Source: Microbacterium sp. VKM Ac-2923 (lineage in GTDB: Bacteria; Actinomycetota; Actinomycetes; Actinomycetales; Microbacteriaceae). From it: a stretch of 64,000 nt of DNA. The number at the start of each line of letters is the position of its first letter. Within the stretch, counting starts at the first letter, position 1. The notes under the pieces are model-generated. The model had not been told where the DNA came from. It did no database searches and worked only from the letters and a program-made list of their open reading frames with translations. Made by a program: the position numbers and the translations under genes. Location of the stretch: contig NZ_JALGRP010000001.1 in NCBI RefSeq assembly GCF_022815605.1, positions 281,715-345,714 on the forward strand, in the 5' to 3' direction. This document shows, piece by piece, positions 50,531-63,472 of the stretch.

Positions 50531-51283
50531 ATGCGCGTGGACCTCAACGCCGACCTCGGCGAGACCGTCGACGGGATGCCGACGGCCGACGACGAGGCGA
50601 TGTTCGCCGTGATCTCGAGTGCCAACATCGCGTGCGGCGGGCACGCGGGCGATTCGACGTCGATGACGGATGCCGTGGAGCGGGCCGCCCGCTTCGGCGT
50701 CGCCGTCGGCGCTCACCCGTCGTACGACGACCGCGCGAACTTCGGTCGGCTGCGGCGCGACCCCGCGCCCGTCGATCTGCGAGACAGCATCGCCGCGCAG
50801 CTGGCCGCGCTCGCCGCGGCCGGGGCGGACGTCCTCTACGTCAAACCGCACGGTGCGCTCTACCACGCCGTGATCGACGACGTCGGGCAGGCTCGCGCCG
50901 TGATCGCCGCGGTGGCCGACTTCTCGGCGCGCCTCGGGCGAGCACTCCCCGTGCTGGGACTTCACGGCGCGGTCGCGACGGCGGCGAAATCCGCCGGGCT
51001 CCCCTTCGTGCAGGAGGCGTTCCTCGACCGCGGTTACACGGCGCTCGGGACCCTCGTTCCTCGCGGCGAACCCGGTGCCCTCGTCGACGACCCCGCCCTC
51101 GTCGCCGAGCGGGCGCTGCGCTTCACGCGGGACCGCGAGGTGGAGGCGGTCGACGGCGCCCGGATCGCGGTGGACGCGGCATCCCTCTGTCTGCACGGGG
51201 ACACCCCGTCGGCGGTGGCGATGGCGCGCGCCGTCCGCGCGGCGCTCGACACCGCCGGCGTCGACGTGCGTGCCCCATGGTGA
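50531..51283 (+). CDS. pxpA: 5-oxoprolinase subunit A (PxpA, LamB/YcsF family)
   Basis: A 250-residue protein. PxpA with PxpBC hydrolyses 5-oxo-L-proline (pyroglutamate) to glutamate with ATP. Seen: MRVDLNADLGETVDG (first strand), SSANIACGGHAGDSTSM, GAHPSYDDRANFGR, YVKPHGALYHAV, EAFLDRGYTALGTLVPRGEPGALV and LCLHGDTPSAV, all family signatures. Length normal. Its stop overlaps the start of the PxpB-PxpC fusion (ATGGTGA), so the two are translationally coupled. The nearby peptide importer could supply pyroglutamyl peptides; that link is inference. Confidence 0.95.
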   Translation: MRVDLNADLGETVDGMPTADDEAMFAVISSANIACGGHAGDSTSMTDAVERAARFGVAVGAHPSYDDRANFGRLRRDPAPVDLRDSIAAQLAALAAAGADVLYVKPHGALYHAVIDDVGQARAVIAAVADFSARLGRALPVLGLHGAVATAAKSAGLPFVQEAFLDRGYTALGTLVPRGEPGALVDDPALVAERALRFTRDREVEAVDGARIAVDAASLCLHGDTPSAVAMARAVRAALDTAGVDVRAPW

Positions 51284-53079
51284 CGCCACCGCTCGACGGA
51301 ACGGACCCCCGCGTGAGGCTGCTCCCGATGGGGGAGCGCGCCTTGCTCGCCGAGGTCGCTGATCTCGGGCGGGTCGTCGCGCTGCACGCGGCGCTCGCCG
51401 CCGATCCGCCGGCGGGGATCGACGATCTGGTCCCGGCCGCGCGCACGGTGCTCGTCGTCTTCGATCCCGTCCGCATCCCCGCCTCCGCGGTCGCCGCGTG
51501 GATCCGCGGTGCCGCCTCCGCGCGCGCGGAGGTCGAACGCCCGGGGACCGTCGTCTCGATCCCGCTGCGCTACGACGGCCCCGACCTCGACGACACGGCC
51601 CGGCTGCTCGGCATCCCGGTCGCCGATCTCGTCACCCGCCACGCCGCCGCCGAGTGGACCGTCGCGTTCACCGGGTTCGCCCCGGGCTTCGCCTATCTGG
51701 TCAGCCGCGACTGGCCGTGGGACGTGCCCAGGCTGGCCCGTCCGCGTACGCGGGTGCCGGCGGGCTCGGTGGGGGTCGCGGGGGAGTTCAGCGGCGCCTA
51801 CCCGCGTGACACCCCCGGCGGCTGGCGGTTGCTCGCGACCACCGGCGCTCGGCTCTTCGATCCCGACGCCGCGGATCCGGTGCTCCTGCCGCCGCGCTCG
51901 CGCGTGCGCTTCGTCGCGGAGCGCGCCCGCGCGGTCGCGTCGGCTGCCGCCGGCGCGACGGGAGGAGACACAGCCCCTCTCGCGGCCGCCGGCCCGCGCG
52001 CGGCTGGAGGAGGCTCGGCGCCGGTAGCCGCCGCGAGCCCGGCCGCGCAGGAAGCAGACGCGGCGCCCACTGCGGACGCCGGCGCGCGCGCGGCCGGCGG
52101 AGGCTCGGCACCGGGGGCGACCGCCATCGCGGCCGCGAGCGGAGGAGGTTCGGCGAGCGGAGGAACGGATGCCGCGGACGAGCCATCCCGCGGCCGTTTC
52201 TCCTCCGTTCCGCTCGCCACCGATTCCCCGACCCTGACCGTCACGGCACCGGGCGCGGCGGCGACGATCCAAGACCTCGGGCGGCCCGGCAGGGCAGCGC
52301 TGGGTGTGGCGCGGTCGGGGGCGCTGGATCGCGCGGCCCTGCGCATCGCCAACCGCCTCGTGGGCAACGTCGAGGACGCCGCCGGCGTCGAGATCCTGCT
52401 CGGCGGCTTCACCGCCCGCGCCGAACGCGACACCTGGATCGCTGTCACGGGTGCCCTCTCCGACGTGCGCATCGACGGACGGGCAGTGGATGCCTACGCG
52501 CCGCTGCCCCTGCCGGCCGGGTCGGAGGTGTCGATCGGCGTCGCGCGGGCGGGCCTGCGCTGCTACCTCGCGGTGCGGGGCGGCCTCGCCGTCCCCGTGA
52601 CCCTGGGCTCACGATCCTCGGACGTCCTCGCCGGTCTGGGGCAGGCGCCTGTCGTCATCGGCGATGTCCTCGCCACCGGCTCGGCACTGTTCCCGGGGCC
52701 CTCCGTCGACCATTTCCCGTGGTCGGTCCCGCCGGGTCTCGTCGAGGTCACGGTGGCACGCGGGCCGCGCACCGACTGGTTCTCGCGGGCAGCACTCGAA
52801 ACGCTGTTCGAGGCGCCCTGGACGGTGTCGTCCGACGCCGACCGGATCGGCATCCGTCTCGACGGCCCGATGCTCACACGCGTGCGGCGCGACGAGCTCC
52901 CGAGCGAGGGGATGCGTCCCGGCGCGATCCAGGTGCCGCCGCACGGACGGCCCGTCGTGCTGCTGGCCGACGGCCCCGTGACCGGGGGCTACCCCGTGAT
53001 CGCGGTGGTGACGGATGCGGGTCTCGATGCACTGGCCCAGGCGCGGCCGGGAGATCGCGTGCGCATTCGGCGGGGATGA
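51277..53079 (+). CDS. pxpBC: Fused 5-oxoprolinase subunits PxpB-PxpC
   Basis: A 600-residue fusion. Residues 1-220 are PxpB (KipI-like): RLLPMGERALLAEVADLGRVVALHAAL, IPLRYDGPDLDDTARLLGI, FTGFAPGFAYL, RPRTRVPAGSVGVAGEFSGAYPRDTPGGWRLLATT. Residues about 310-600 are PxpC (KipA-like): LTVTAPGAAATIQDLGRPGRAALGVARSGALD, GCYLAVRGGL-type RCYLAVRGG, SDRIGIRLDGP, SEGMRPGAIQVPPHGRPVVLLADGPVTGGYPVIAVV. Between them about 85 residues are Ala/Gly/Ser-rich with near-repeated AAGGGSAP, an unusually long flexible linker. Start ATG 51277 or GTG 51280. Works with PxpA. Confidence 0.93.
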   Translation: MVTPPLDGTDPRVRLLPMGERALLAEVADLGRVVALHAALAADPPAGIDDLVPAARTVLVVFDPVRIPASAVAAWIRGAASARAEVERPGTVVSIPLRYDGPDLDDTARLLGIPVADLVTRHAAAEWTVAFTGFAPGFAYLVSRDWPWDVPRLARPRTRVPAGSVGVAGEFSGAYPRDTPGGWRLLATTGARLFDPDAADPVLLPPRSRVRFVAERARAVASAAAGATGGDTAPLAAAGPRAAGGGSAPVAAASPAAQEADAAPTADAGARAAGGGSAPGATAIAAASGGGSASGGTDAADEPSRGRFSSVPLATDSPTLTVTAPGAAATIQDLGRPGRAALGVARSGALDRAALRIANRLVGNVEDAAGVEILLGGFTARAERDTWIAVTGALSDVRIDGRAVDAYAPLPLPAGSEVSIGVARAGLRCYLAVRGGLAVPVTLGSRSSDVLAGLGQAPVVIGDVLATGSALFPGPSVDHFPWSVPPGLVEVTVARGPRTDWFSRAALETLFEAPWTVSSDADRIGIRLDGPMLTRVRRDELPSEGMRPGAIQVPPHGRPVVLLADGPVTGGYPVIAVVTDAGLDALAQARPGDRVRIRRG

Positions 53080-53155
53080 CGCGCGGAGCCGGACGGAAGG
53101 AATGACGGGCGCCCGCGGTTATACCGCAGGTCCGCAGACGCGTCAAGAATCGGAC

Positions 53156-53184
53156 TGGACACGGCGAGTCCTCCCGCGTATGCT
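53156..53184 (+). promoter_or_regulatory. Promoter of rpoBC
   Basis: TGGACA (53156-53161) and TATGCT (53179-53184) with exactly 17 bases between. It leaves a 5' leader of about 160 bases before rpoB, in contrast with the leaderless promoters elsewhere in the window. A hairpin AGCCC/GGGCT (53320-53336) precedes the ribosome site. Confidence 0.75.
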
Positions 53185-53352
53185 TGGACTTTGCGCTCCT
53201 CGATTCCCCCTGCCCTCATATGGTGGTCGGCTGAGCCTGCCCGTCCCCGCTTCACTGCGGCGTGCGACGTGCCGGTTTTCGGGGCAGGAACGCACTCCAC
53301 CTGACGACAAGGAATCACGAGCCCCTCGCCCGGGCTTCTGGAGGTTATTCCC

Positions 53353-56850
<3,498 letters not shown>

Positions 56851-56905
56851 GCTTCCAGCTCAGCGACCCGCTCAGATTTCAGAGAATTCCGACACAGGAG
56901 AACCA

Positions 56906-59900
56906 GTGCTCGAATCAACCACTTTCGATCAGATCCGTATCGGTCTGGCCACCGCCGACGACATCCGTCGTTGGTCCTTCGGTGAGGTCAAGAAGCCCGA
57001 GACGATCAACTACCGCACGCTGAAGCCCGAGAAGGACGGCCTCTTCGGCGAGCAGATCTTCGGACCGTCCCGCGACTGGGAGTGCGCCTGCGGCAAGTAC
57101 AAGCGCGTGCGCTTCAAGGGCATCGTCTGCGAGCGCTGCGGCGTCGAGGTCACCAAGAGCTCGGTCCGTCGCGAGCGCATGGGCCACATCGAGCTCGCCG
57201 CGCCCGTCACGCACATCTGGTACTTCAAGGGCGTGCCCTCGCGCCTGGGCTACCTGCTCGACATGGCGCCGAAGGACCTGGAGAAGGTCATCTACTTCGC
57301 CGCCTACATGGTGATCTCGGTCGACGAGGATGCCCGTCACCGCGACCTGGCCACGCAGGAGAACAACATCCGTCTGGAGCTGAAGACGCTCGGCGACCGC
57401 CGCGATGCCCGCATCGCCGCCCGCCTGGCGAAGCTCGAGGAGGAGCTCGCCGCCCTCGAGGCGGAGGGCGCCAAGGCCGACCAGAAGAAGAAGGTCAAGG
57501 ACGCCGCCGAGAAGGACATGACGTCGGCTCGCAAGAACGCCGACGAGCAGATCGCCAAGCTCGAGCGCGTGTGGGAGGACTTCCGCACGCTCGAGGTGGG
57601 CGCCCTGAAGCCCGAGGACGACGTCTTCCACGAGCTGCAGGACCGCTTCGGTCAGTACTTCGAGGCGCACATGGGCGCCGAGTCGATCAAGCGTCGCCTC
57701 GAGGCGTTCGACCTGGCCGCCGAGAGCGAGAACCTGCACCTGCAGATCTCCGAGGGCAAGGGTCAGCGCAAGATCCGCGCGATCAAGCGACTGAAGGTCG
57801 TCAACTCGTTCCTGCAGACTGGTATGTCGCCGGCCTCCATGGTGCTCGACGTCGTCCCGGTCATTCCGCCGGAGCTTCGTCCGATGGTCCAGCTCGACGG
57901 TGGCCGTTTCGCCACCAGCGACCTGAACGACCTCTACCGTCGCGTGATCAACCGCAACAACCGCCTCCGTCGCCTGATCGACCTCGGTGCCCCCGAGATC
58001 ATCGTCAACAACGAGAAGCGCATGCTGCAGGAGGCCGTCGACGCGCTATTCGACAACGGTCGCCGTGGTCGCCCCGTCACCGGTACCGGCAACCGCGCCC
58101 TGAAGTCCCTGAGCGACATGCTCAAGGGAAAGCAGGGTCGCTTCCGCCAGAACCTGCTCGGAAAGCGCGTGGACTACTCGGGCCGTTCCGTCATCATCGT
58201 CGGACCCCAGCTCAAGCTCCACCAGTGCGGTCTGCCCAAGCAGATGGCCCTCGAGCTGTTCAAGCCGTTCGTGATCAAGCGCCTGATCGATCTCGGTCAC
58301 TCGCAGAACATCAAGGCCGCCAAGCGCGCCGTCGAGCGCTACCGTCCCGAGGTCTGGGACGTGCTGGAAGAGATCATCCGCGAGCGCCCCGTGCTGCTGA
58401 ACCGTGCACCCACCCTGCACCGTCTCGGCATCCAGGCGTTCGAGCCCCAGCTCGTCGAGGGCAAGGCGATCCAGCTGCACCCGCTCGTGTGCGCGGCGTT
58501 CAACGCCGACTTCGACGGTGACCAGATGGCCGTGCACCTTCCGCTGTCGGTCGAGGCTCAGGCCGAGGCCCGCGTGCTGATGCTCGCCTCGAACAACATC
58601 CTGAAGCCGTCGGACGGCCGTCCGGTGACCCTGCCCTCGCAGGACATGATCATCGGTCTGCACCACCTGACCACCCTCAAGGAGGGGGCTGCGGGCGAAG
58701 GCCGTGCGTTCGGTTCGGTGGGTGAGGCGATCCTGGCCAAGGACGAGGGCACCCTCGACCTGCAGGCCAAGGCGCGCATCCGCATCCCCGGCCTCACTTT
58801 CCTCGAGGGCCAGGCGCCCGAGGGCTACGAGAAGCACGGTCTGGTCGACGCGTCGCTCGGTCAGGCGATCTTCAACGACACGCTGCCCAAGGGCTACCCG
58901 TTCGTTCGCGAGCAGGCCGACAAGGGCAAGCTGTCGCAGATCGTCAACAAGCTGGCCGAGGAGTACCCGAAGGTGGAGGTCGCGGCCTCCCTCGACCGCA
59001 TCAAGGACGCCGGTTTCTACTGGGCCACCCGTTCGGGTGTCACGGTGGCGCTGAGCGACATCCTCACGCCGCCGAACAAGGCCGAGATCGTCGCGGGCTA
59101 CGAGAAGCAGGCCGCGAAGGTCCAGGGACAGTACGAGAAGGGTCTCACCACCGACGCCGAGCGTCGTCAGGAGCTCATCAAGATCTGGACCGAGGCCACC
59201 GACGAGGTCCAGAAGGCGATGCGGGACAACTTCCCCGCCGACAACACCATCAACCGCATGGTCTCGTCGGGCGCCCGTGGTAACTGGCTGCAGATCCGCA
59301 ACATCGCGGGTATGCGAGGCCTGGTGAACAACCCGAAGGGTGAGATCATCCCTCGCCCGATCATCTCGTCGTACCGTGAGGGTCTGTCGGTCGCCGAGTA
59401 CTTCATCGCGACGCACGGTGCCCGTAAGGGTCTGGCCGACACGGCCCTCCGTACGGCCGACTCGGGGTACCTCACCCGTCGTCTCGTCGACGTCTCGCAG
59501 GATGTCATCATCCGCGAGGAGGACTGCGGCACGTCGAAGGGCCTCGAGCTCCCGATCGCCGCGGCCGACTCGACCGGTGCGCTGGTCAAGGACGCCAACG
59601 TCGAGAACTCGGTGTTCGCTCGCACGCTCGCCACGGCGGTCGTCGACGCGCAGGGCACCGTGCTGGCCGAGGCCGGCGACGACGTGGGCGACGTGCTCAT
59701 CAACAAGCTGGTCGAGGGCGGCGTGGAGTCGATCAAGGTCCGCTCCGTGCTGACCTGCGACTCGGCCGTCGGTGTCTGCGCGAAGTGCTACGGCCGTTCG
59801 CTGGCCACCGGCAAGATCGTCGACATCGGCGAGGCCGTCGGCATCATCGCGGCCCAGTCGATCGGTGAGCCCGGTACTCAGCTGACGATGCGTACCTTCC

Positions 59901-60781
59901 ACACCGGTGGTTCCGCCTCGGCAGACGACATCACGCAGGGTCTTCCCCGCGTGCAGGAGCTGTTCGAAGCGCGTACCCCCAAGGGCGCGTCGCCGATCGC
60001 CGAGGCCGATGGCCGCATCACGATCGACGAGACCGACAAGGCCAAGAAGGTCATCCTCACGCCCGACAACGGCGACGAGCCGGTGGTCTACCCTGTCCTG
60101 AAGCGTGCGACGCTCCTGGTCGAGGACGGTCAGCACGTCGTGGTCGGTCAGCCGATCCTGGTCGGAACGCTCGACCCCAAGGAGGTCATGCGCGTGCAGG
60201 GTGCCCGCGAGGTGCAGAAGTACCTCGTCAACGGCGTCCAGGGCGTGTACCGCTCGCAGGGTGTGCCGATCCACGACAAGCACATCGAGGTCATCGTCCG
60301 ACAGATGCTCCGCAAGGTCACCGTCGTCGACCACGCCGACACCGACCTGCTGCCCGGCGAGCTGGTGGACTTCAAGCGCTACCAGGCCATCAACCGCGAG
60401 GCCGTCGGCGAGGGCAAGCGCCCCGCGTCGGGTCGTCCGGAACTGATGGGTATCACGAAGGCGTCGCTCGCGACGGAGTCGTGGCTGTCGGCCGCGTCGT
60501 TCCAGGAGACCACCCGCGTTCTCACGCAGGCGGCCATGGAGGGCAAGAGCGACCCGCTCGTCGGCCTCAAGGAGAACGTCATCATCGGAAAGCTCATCCC
60601 CGCCGGAACCGGTCTTGCGAAGTACCGCAACGTCACGGTCGAGGCGACGGAAGAGGCCAAGAGCGAGCGGTACCCCAACCGCATCTTCGCCTCGGACGGC
60701 GCGTACAGCGACGCCGACCTGAGCTACGTCGATTTCGACAGCTTCTCGACGGACGACTTCACGCCCGGCACGTACAACTGA
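56906..60781 (+). CDS. rpoC: RNA polymerase beta' subunit RpoC
   Basis: A 1291-residue beta' subunit. GTG 56906 with CAGGAG 7 bases upstream; the frame is open further upstream but that part is Arg/Ser-rich shadow of rpoB. Seen: [42 protein letters not shown]-terminal zinc site [23 protein letters not shown], catalytic [14 protein letters not shown] (Asp535, 537, 539), the bridge/trigger region ([43 protein letters not shown]), second zinc site [14 protein letters not shown], and [26 protein letters not shown]. Length and motifs are typical. Confidence 0.99.
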   Translation: MLESTTFDQIRIGLATADDIRRWSFGEVKKPETINYRTLKPEKDGLFGEQIFGPSRDWECACGKYKRVRFKGIVCERCGVEVTKSSVRRERMGHIELAAPVTHIWYFKGVPSRLGYLLDMAPKDLEKVIYFAAYMVISVDEDARHRDLATQENNIRLELKTLGDRRDARIAARLAKLEEELAALEAEGAKADQKKKVKDAAEKDMTSARKNADEQIAKLERVWEDFRTLEVGALKPEDDVFHELQDRFGQYFEAHMGAESIKRRLEAFDLAAESENLHLQISEGKGQRKIRAIKRLKVVNSFLQTGMSPASMVLDVVPVIPPELRPMVQLDGGRFATSDLNDLYRRVINRNNRLRRLIDLGAPEIIVNNEKRMLQEAVDALFDNGRRGRPVTGTGNRALKSLSDMLKGKQGRFRQNLLGKRVDYSGRSVIIVGPQLKLHQCGLPKQMALELFKPFVIKRLIDLGHSQNIKAAKRAVERYRPEVWDVLEEIIRERPVLLNRAPTLHRLGIQAFEPQLVEGKAIQLHPLVCAAFNADFDGDQMAVHLPLSVEAQAEARVLMLASNNILKPSDGRPVTLPSQDMIIGLHHLTTLKEGAAGEGRAFGSVGEAILAKDEGTLDLQAKARIRIPGLTFLEGQAPEGYEKHGLVDASLGQAIFNDTLPKGYPFVREQADKGKLSQIVNKLAEEYPKVEVAASLDRIKDAGFYWATRSGVTVALSDILTPPNKAEIVAGYEKQAAKVQGQYEKGLTTDAERRQELIKIWTEATDEVQKAMRDNFPADNTINRMVSSGARGNWLQIRNIAGMRGLVNNPKGEIIPRPIISSYREGLSVAEYFIATHGARKGLADTALRTADSGYLTRRLVDVSQDVIIREEDCGTSKGLELPIAAADSTGALVKDANVENSVFARTLATAVVDAQGTVLAEAGDDVGDVLINKLVEGGVESIKVRSVLTCDSAVGVCAKCYGRSLATGKIVDIGEAVGIIAAQSIGEPGTQLTMRTFHTGGSASADDITQGLPRVQELFEARTPKGASPIAEADGRITIDETDKAKKVILTPDNGDEPVVYPVLKRATLLVEDGQHVVVGQPILVGTLDPKEVMRVQGAREVQKYLVNGVQGVYRSQGVPIHDKHIEVIVRQMLRKVTVVDHADTDLLPGELVDFKRYQAINREAVGEGKRPASGRPELMGITKASLATESWLSAASFQETTRVLTQAAMEGKSDPLVGLKENVIIGKLIPAGTGLAKYRNVTVEATEEAKSERYPNRIFASDGAYSDADLSYVDFDSFSTDDFTPGTYN

Positions 60782-60789
60782 TCACGGTT

Positions 60790-60817
60790 CGGGAGAGTGA
60801 GCTCGCTCGCTCTCCCG
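60790..60817 (+). terminator. Hairpin 1 after rpoC
   Basis: CGGGAGAG pairs with CTCTCCCG (60790-60797 and 60810-60817), with a short second stem GAG/CTC inside; 8 bases after the rpoC stop. Confidence 0.65.
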
Positions 60818-60870
60818 GCCTGATCGAAGGTGCCGAGCGACGCCGTCACGAAGACGACCGATCGATCCTC

Positions 60871-60899
60871 GAAGGCCCCCGGTTCCGCCGGGGGCCTTC
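60871..60899 (+). terminator. Hairpin 2 after rpoC, strong terminator
   Basis: A perfect 12-bp GC-rich stem (60871-60882 with 60888-60899) around a 5-base loop. Two hairpins in series end the rpoBC operon before the next gene. Confidence 0.8.
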
Positions 60900-60994
60900 G
60901 TCGTGCCGTCCGCCTTGTTCACGTCACGCGCTCGCGGCGTGTCGAGGGCAGGGTGCGACGGGGGCATGCGCCTACCGTTGACGAGGAGGAATGC

Positions 60995-61609
60995 ATGGCT
61001 CGAATCGGTGGACGCAGCCTGTGGTTGGCCTGGCCCGCAGGGCTGTTCTGCCTGGCCGCGGTCGCGGGGCTGAGCTATCTCGCCGCCCCCGGCGTGCCGG
61101 TCGCCGTCGCCTTCGTGGGCGACACTCTGCGCGCCGCCACAGGAACTCCCGTGACCGCCGAGACGGAGCCGGCGACACCCGCGACGGACTGCCGGCACCT
61201 GTATTCGCAGCCGCTGTGGTCCTCGCTCGTGTGGTCGCCGGACGCCCTGCTCTCCCAGCGACGCACGGCCCCGCTGTCCACGCCGGAGGCGGTCGCCGCG
61301 TCGACCCCCGCGACGGTCGTCACATGCCATTGGCGCGGTGTCGACGGCCGTTTCGTCGAGACCACGGTGTCGACCGTGTCGCCGGAGGGGGCTGCGGCCG
61401 CGGCCACCACGCTCGCCGCGCAGGGATTCGCATGCGCCACAGCGGCGGATGCCACGCAGACCGACGTCACGCACTGCTCCCGCACGACCGGCGATGTCGA
61501 CGAGGTGCACGACCTGCGCGGCGATCGATGGGTGTCGTCGACCCTCAGCGGCTGGAGCCCCGTCGACTACACCGCGGTCGTGGCATCCCACGCGTTCTTC
61601 GGCGGATGA
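60995..61609 (+). CDS. Membrane-anchored extracytoplasmic protein
   Basis: A 204-residue hypothetical protein. An N-terminal helix (SLWLAWPAGLFCLAAVAGLSYLAAPGVPVAVAFVGDTL, about residues 8-45) is an uncleaved anchor or signal, followed by TPVTAETEPATPATDCRHLY and an extracellular domain with Cys residues (DC...VTCHW...FACATA...THC) that probably form two disulphides. The end VSSTLSGWSPVDYTAVVASHAFFGG resembles that of the convergent lipoprotein gene, as does the W-before-Cys pattern, so the two are likely paralogues. GAGGAGGA lies 4 bases before ATG 60995. Confidence 0.75.
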   Translation: MARIGGRSLWLAWPAGLFCLAAVAGLSYLAAPGVPVAVAFVGDTLRAATGTPVTAETEPATPATDCRHLYSQPLWSSLVWSPDALLSQRRTAPLSTPEAVAASTPATVVTCHWRGVDGRFVETTVSTVSPEGAAAAATTLAAQGFACATAADATQTDVTHCSRTTGDVDEVHDLRGDRWVSSTLSGWSPVDYTAVVASHAFFGG

Positions 61610-61621
61610 CGCCGGCCCGCG

Positions 61622-62209
61622 TCATCCGAAGATCGACGAGATGATACTCGCGGTGTATCCCGTGGGCGCGAGGTTCGAGTACTGCGTGTCGATCAGGACG
61701 TCGTCGCGCCAGTAGAGCGTCCGCCCATCGTTGACGGGATACGTCTCGTTGATCCACGTCTTCTCGCAGCGGGTGCCGGAGTCGGGTGTGTAGCAGCTGA
61801 AGCCCTGCGTCGCCACGAGGTCGTTGAGCATGTCGAGAGCGGGCCCGCGATTCATCCGCGAGATGGTGGTCGTGAGTCCCGTCGTGTCTGCGGCCGGGTC
61901 GCGCCAGATGCAGATGAGGGACCCGTCGGGCTGCACGCCCGAGGGAGCCAGGGCCGGATCGTTCAGGGGAACGGTGCCCAGCTGCGCGAGGACGTCTGCC
62001 GAGAGCATGGCCTTGCAGTCCGCGGGAAGACGCACCTCGGTGGGCGCCCGTGAAAAGGTCGGGATGTTCGACGGGGTGGGCGACGTCGAGATCGGGGCCG
62101 AGGTGGCAGGAGCCGCCTCTTCAGCGGCGGGGGCGCACGCGGTCAGCACGAGCACGGCAGCACCGATGAGCGCCGCGGGAACGGCGGGGCGGAGCGGGCG
62201 ACGGGGCAT
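61622..62209 (-). CDS. Putative lipoprotein
   Basis: A 195-residue lipoprotein. Seen: MPRRPLRPAVPAALIGAAVLVLTAC with lipobox LTAC and Cys25, then a Pro/Ser/Thr-rich linker (APATSAPISTSPTPSNIPT), and a small domain with Cys residues (ADCKAML, ICIWRD, GFSCYTP, TRCEKTW), and the end YSNLAPTGYTASIISSIFG. The neighbouring convergent gene encodes a related domain with a transmembrane anchor. Function unknown. It is separated from that gene by only 12 bases; no terminator was found between them. Confidence 0.8.
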   Translation of the reverse strand: MPRRPLRPAVPAALIGAAVLVLTACAPAAEEAAPATSAPISTSPTPSNIPTFSRAPTEVRLPADCKAMLSADVLAQLGTVPLNDPALAPSGVQPDGSLICIWRDPAADTTGLTTTISRMNRGPALDMLNDLVATQGFSCYTPDSGTRCEKTWINETYPVNDGRTLYWRDDVLIDTQYSNLAPTGYTASIISSIFG

Positions 62210-62328
62210 GGGATTACCCTAAGCCGACGTTCCGACACGGTCGAGACGCACTTCCGTCGGCACGCCTACGCGATGGGTCGCCCCCGGCGGGATAGCCTGG
62301 CGCCGCAATCACCGCGTGAGGAGAACCC

Positions 62329-63462
62329 ATGAGCGACAACACGTCGGGCCGCGACCCCGTCGCTGCGCCGAAGGATCAGTACGGTGACCCCGTCACCGCC
62401 TCGACGGATTCGTACGGCGACCCCGTCGTCGAACCGACGGAGAACGAGCACGACGTCGTCGGTCGAGCCCACGAGGGTCTCGCCGATGCCGAAGCCGCCC
62501 GTCGCGACGCCGTCGACCCGCAGGTGGCCGAGGCCGCGTGGGGTGAGCGGGAGCAGCGCGAGCGCGAAGATTCCGCCGCGCTCGCCGATCGCCGCGACCA
62601 CACGGCGCCCGTCGTGCACGACGCCTCGCCGGTCGAGCCGCAGACCGCGCCGGCGGCTGCGCCTGCGTCGTCGGTCGATCTCGACGACGAGGACGCCCGC
62701 TGGGCCGCCTACGCCGCCTCCGCCGAGCCCGCGCAGCAGGGCACGTCGACCGCGCGACACGACGACGACGCCCGCACCACGGTGTCGCCGGTCGCCGAGA
62801 CGGCCGTGGTGGCCGGAACGGGAGCCGCGGTCGCCGGCGCCGGTGCCGCGACGACGTCCGCTTCCGACGAGCCGACCCGGGCTTACGGCGGCCCGCAGCC
62901 CATCTTCGTGCAGGCGCCGGAGGCCCCGCGCCCGCGCGGCAACCGCGGGGCCGCCGGCGCGATCGGCCTGCTCGCGGCGCTGGCCTTCGCCGTGCTCTAC
63001 CTCGCCGCGATCCTCGGCCTGCGCCTGCTCACCGACGGACTGCAGGTCGCCGACCTCGGCACCGCGGCCCTCTCGGCTCTCGGCACCTGGGGCTTGTGGG
63101 TTCCCACGGTCGCGTTCTACCTGGGCTTCTGGTTCCTCGGTGCGCTGATCAACCGCGGCCGCTGGGGTCACTGGGTGGTGTGGGGCTTGATCGTCGGCGT
63201 CGTCGCGTGGGCGGGGCACCTCCTCGGAGTCCTCCTGGCCGCACCGTTCTGGATGATCGACGCGCGCGAATCCGTCGATCTTCTGCTGGCGAACGTGCTC
63301 GCTCCGCTCGCGATCGTCGCCTTCGTCCTCGGCCGGGAGCTCACGATCTGGTTCGGCGCGTGGGTGTCGGCTCGCGGTCGCCGCATGACGGAGCTCAACG
63401 CCGAAGCGCAGCGCGAGTACGAGCGCACCCTCGAGGCCGGCCCGCAGCTGTCGCAGCGCTGA
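62329..63462 (+). CDS. Multi-pass membrane protein with disordered N-terminus
   Basis: A 377-residue protein. Residues 1-200 are acidic, Ala/Thr/Pro-rich and probably disordered, with a short tandem repeat QYGDPVTASTD / SYGDPVVEPTE near the start. Residues about 205-345 hold four hydrophobic helices (GAIGLLAALAFAVLYLAAILGL, ALGTWGLWVPTVAFYLGFWFLGALI, WVVWGLIVGVVAWAGHLLGVLLAAPFW, LLLANVLAPLAIVAFVLG), then a cytoplasmic helix RGRRMTELNAEAQREYERTLEAG. ATG 62329 has GAGGAG 5 bases upstream. Family not recognised; topology suggests the tail is a scaffold. Followed by another small membrane gene after 10 bases. Confidence 0.75.
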   Translation: MSDNTSGRDPVAAPKDQYGDPVTASTDSYGDPVVEPTENEHDVVGRAHEGLADAEAARRDAVDPQVAEAAWGEREQREREDSAALADRRDHTAPVVHDASPVEPQTAPAAAPASSVDLDDEDARWAAYAASAEPAQQGTSTARHDDDARTTVSPVAETAVVAGTGAAVAGAGAATTSASDEPTRAYGGPQPIFVQAPEAPRPRGNRGAAGAIGLLAALAFAVLYLAAILGLRLLTDGLQVADLGTAALSALGTWGLWVPTVAFYLGFWFLGALINRGRWGHWVVWGLIVGVVAWAGHLLGVLLAAPFWMIDARESVDLLLANVLAPLAIVAFVLGRELTIWFGAWVSARGRRMTELNAEAQREYERTLEAGPQLSQR

Positions 63463-63472
63463 GCCGGATGCC

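Noticed and set aside
50227..51276. Upstream extension of the PxpB-PxpC frame
   Set aside because: Arg/Gly/Pro-rich shadow of pxpA; the family N-terminus begins at 51277 and overlaps the pxpA stop.
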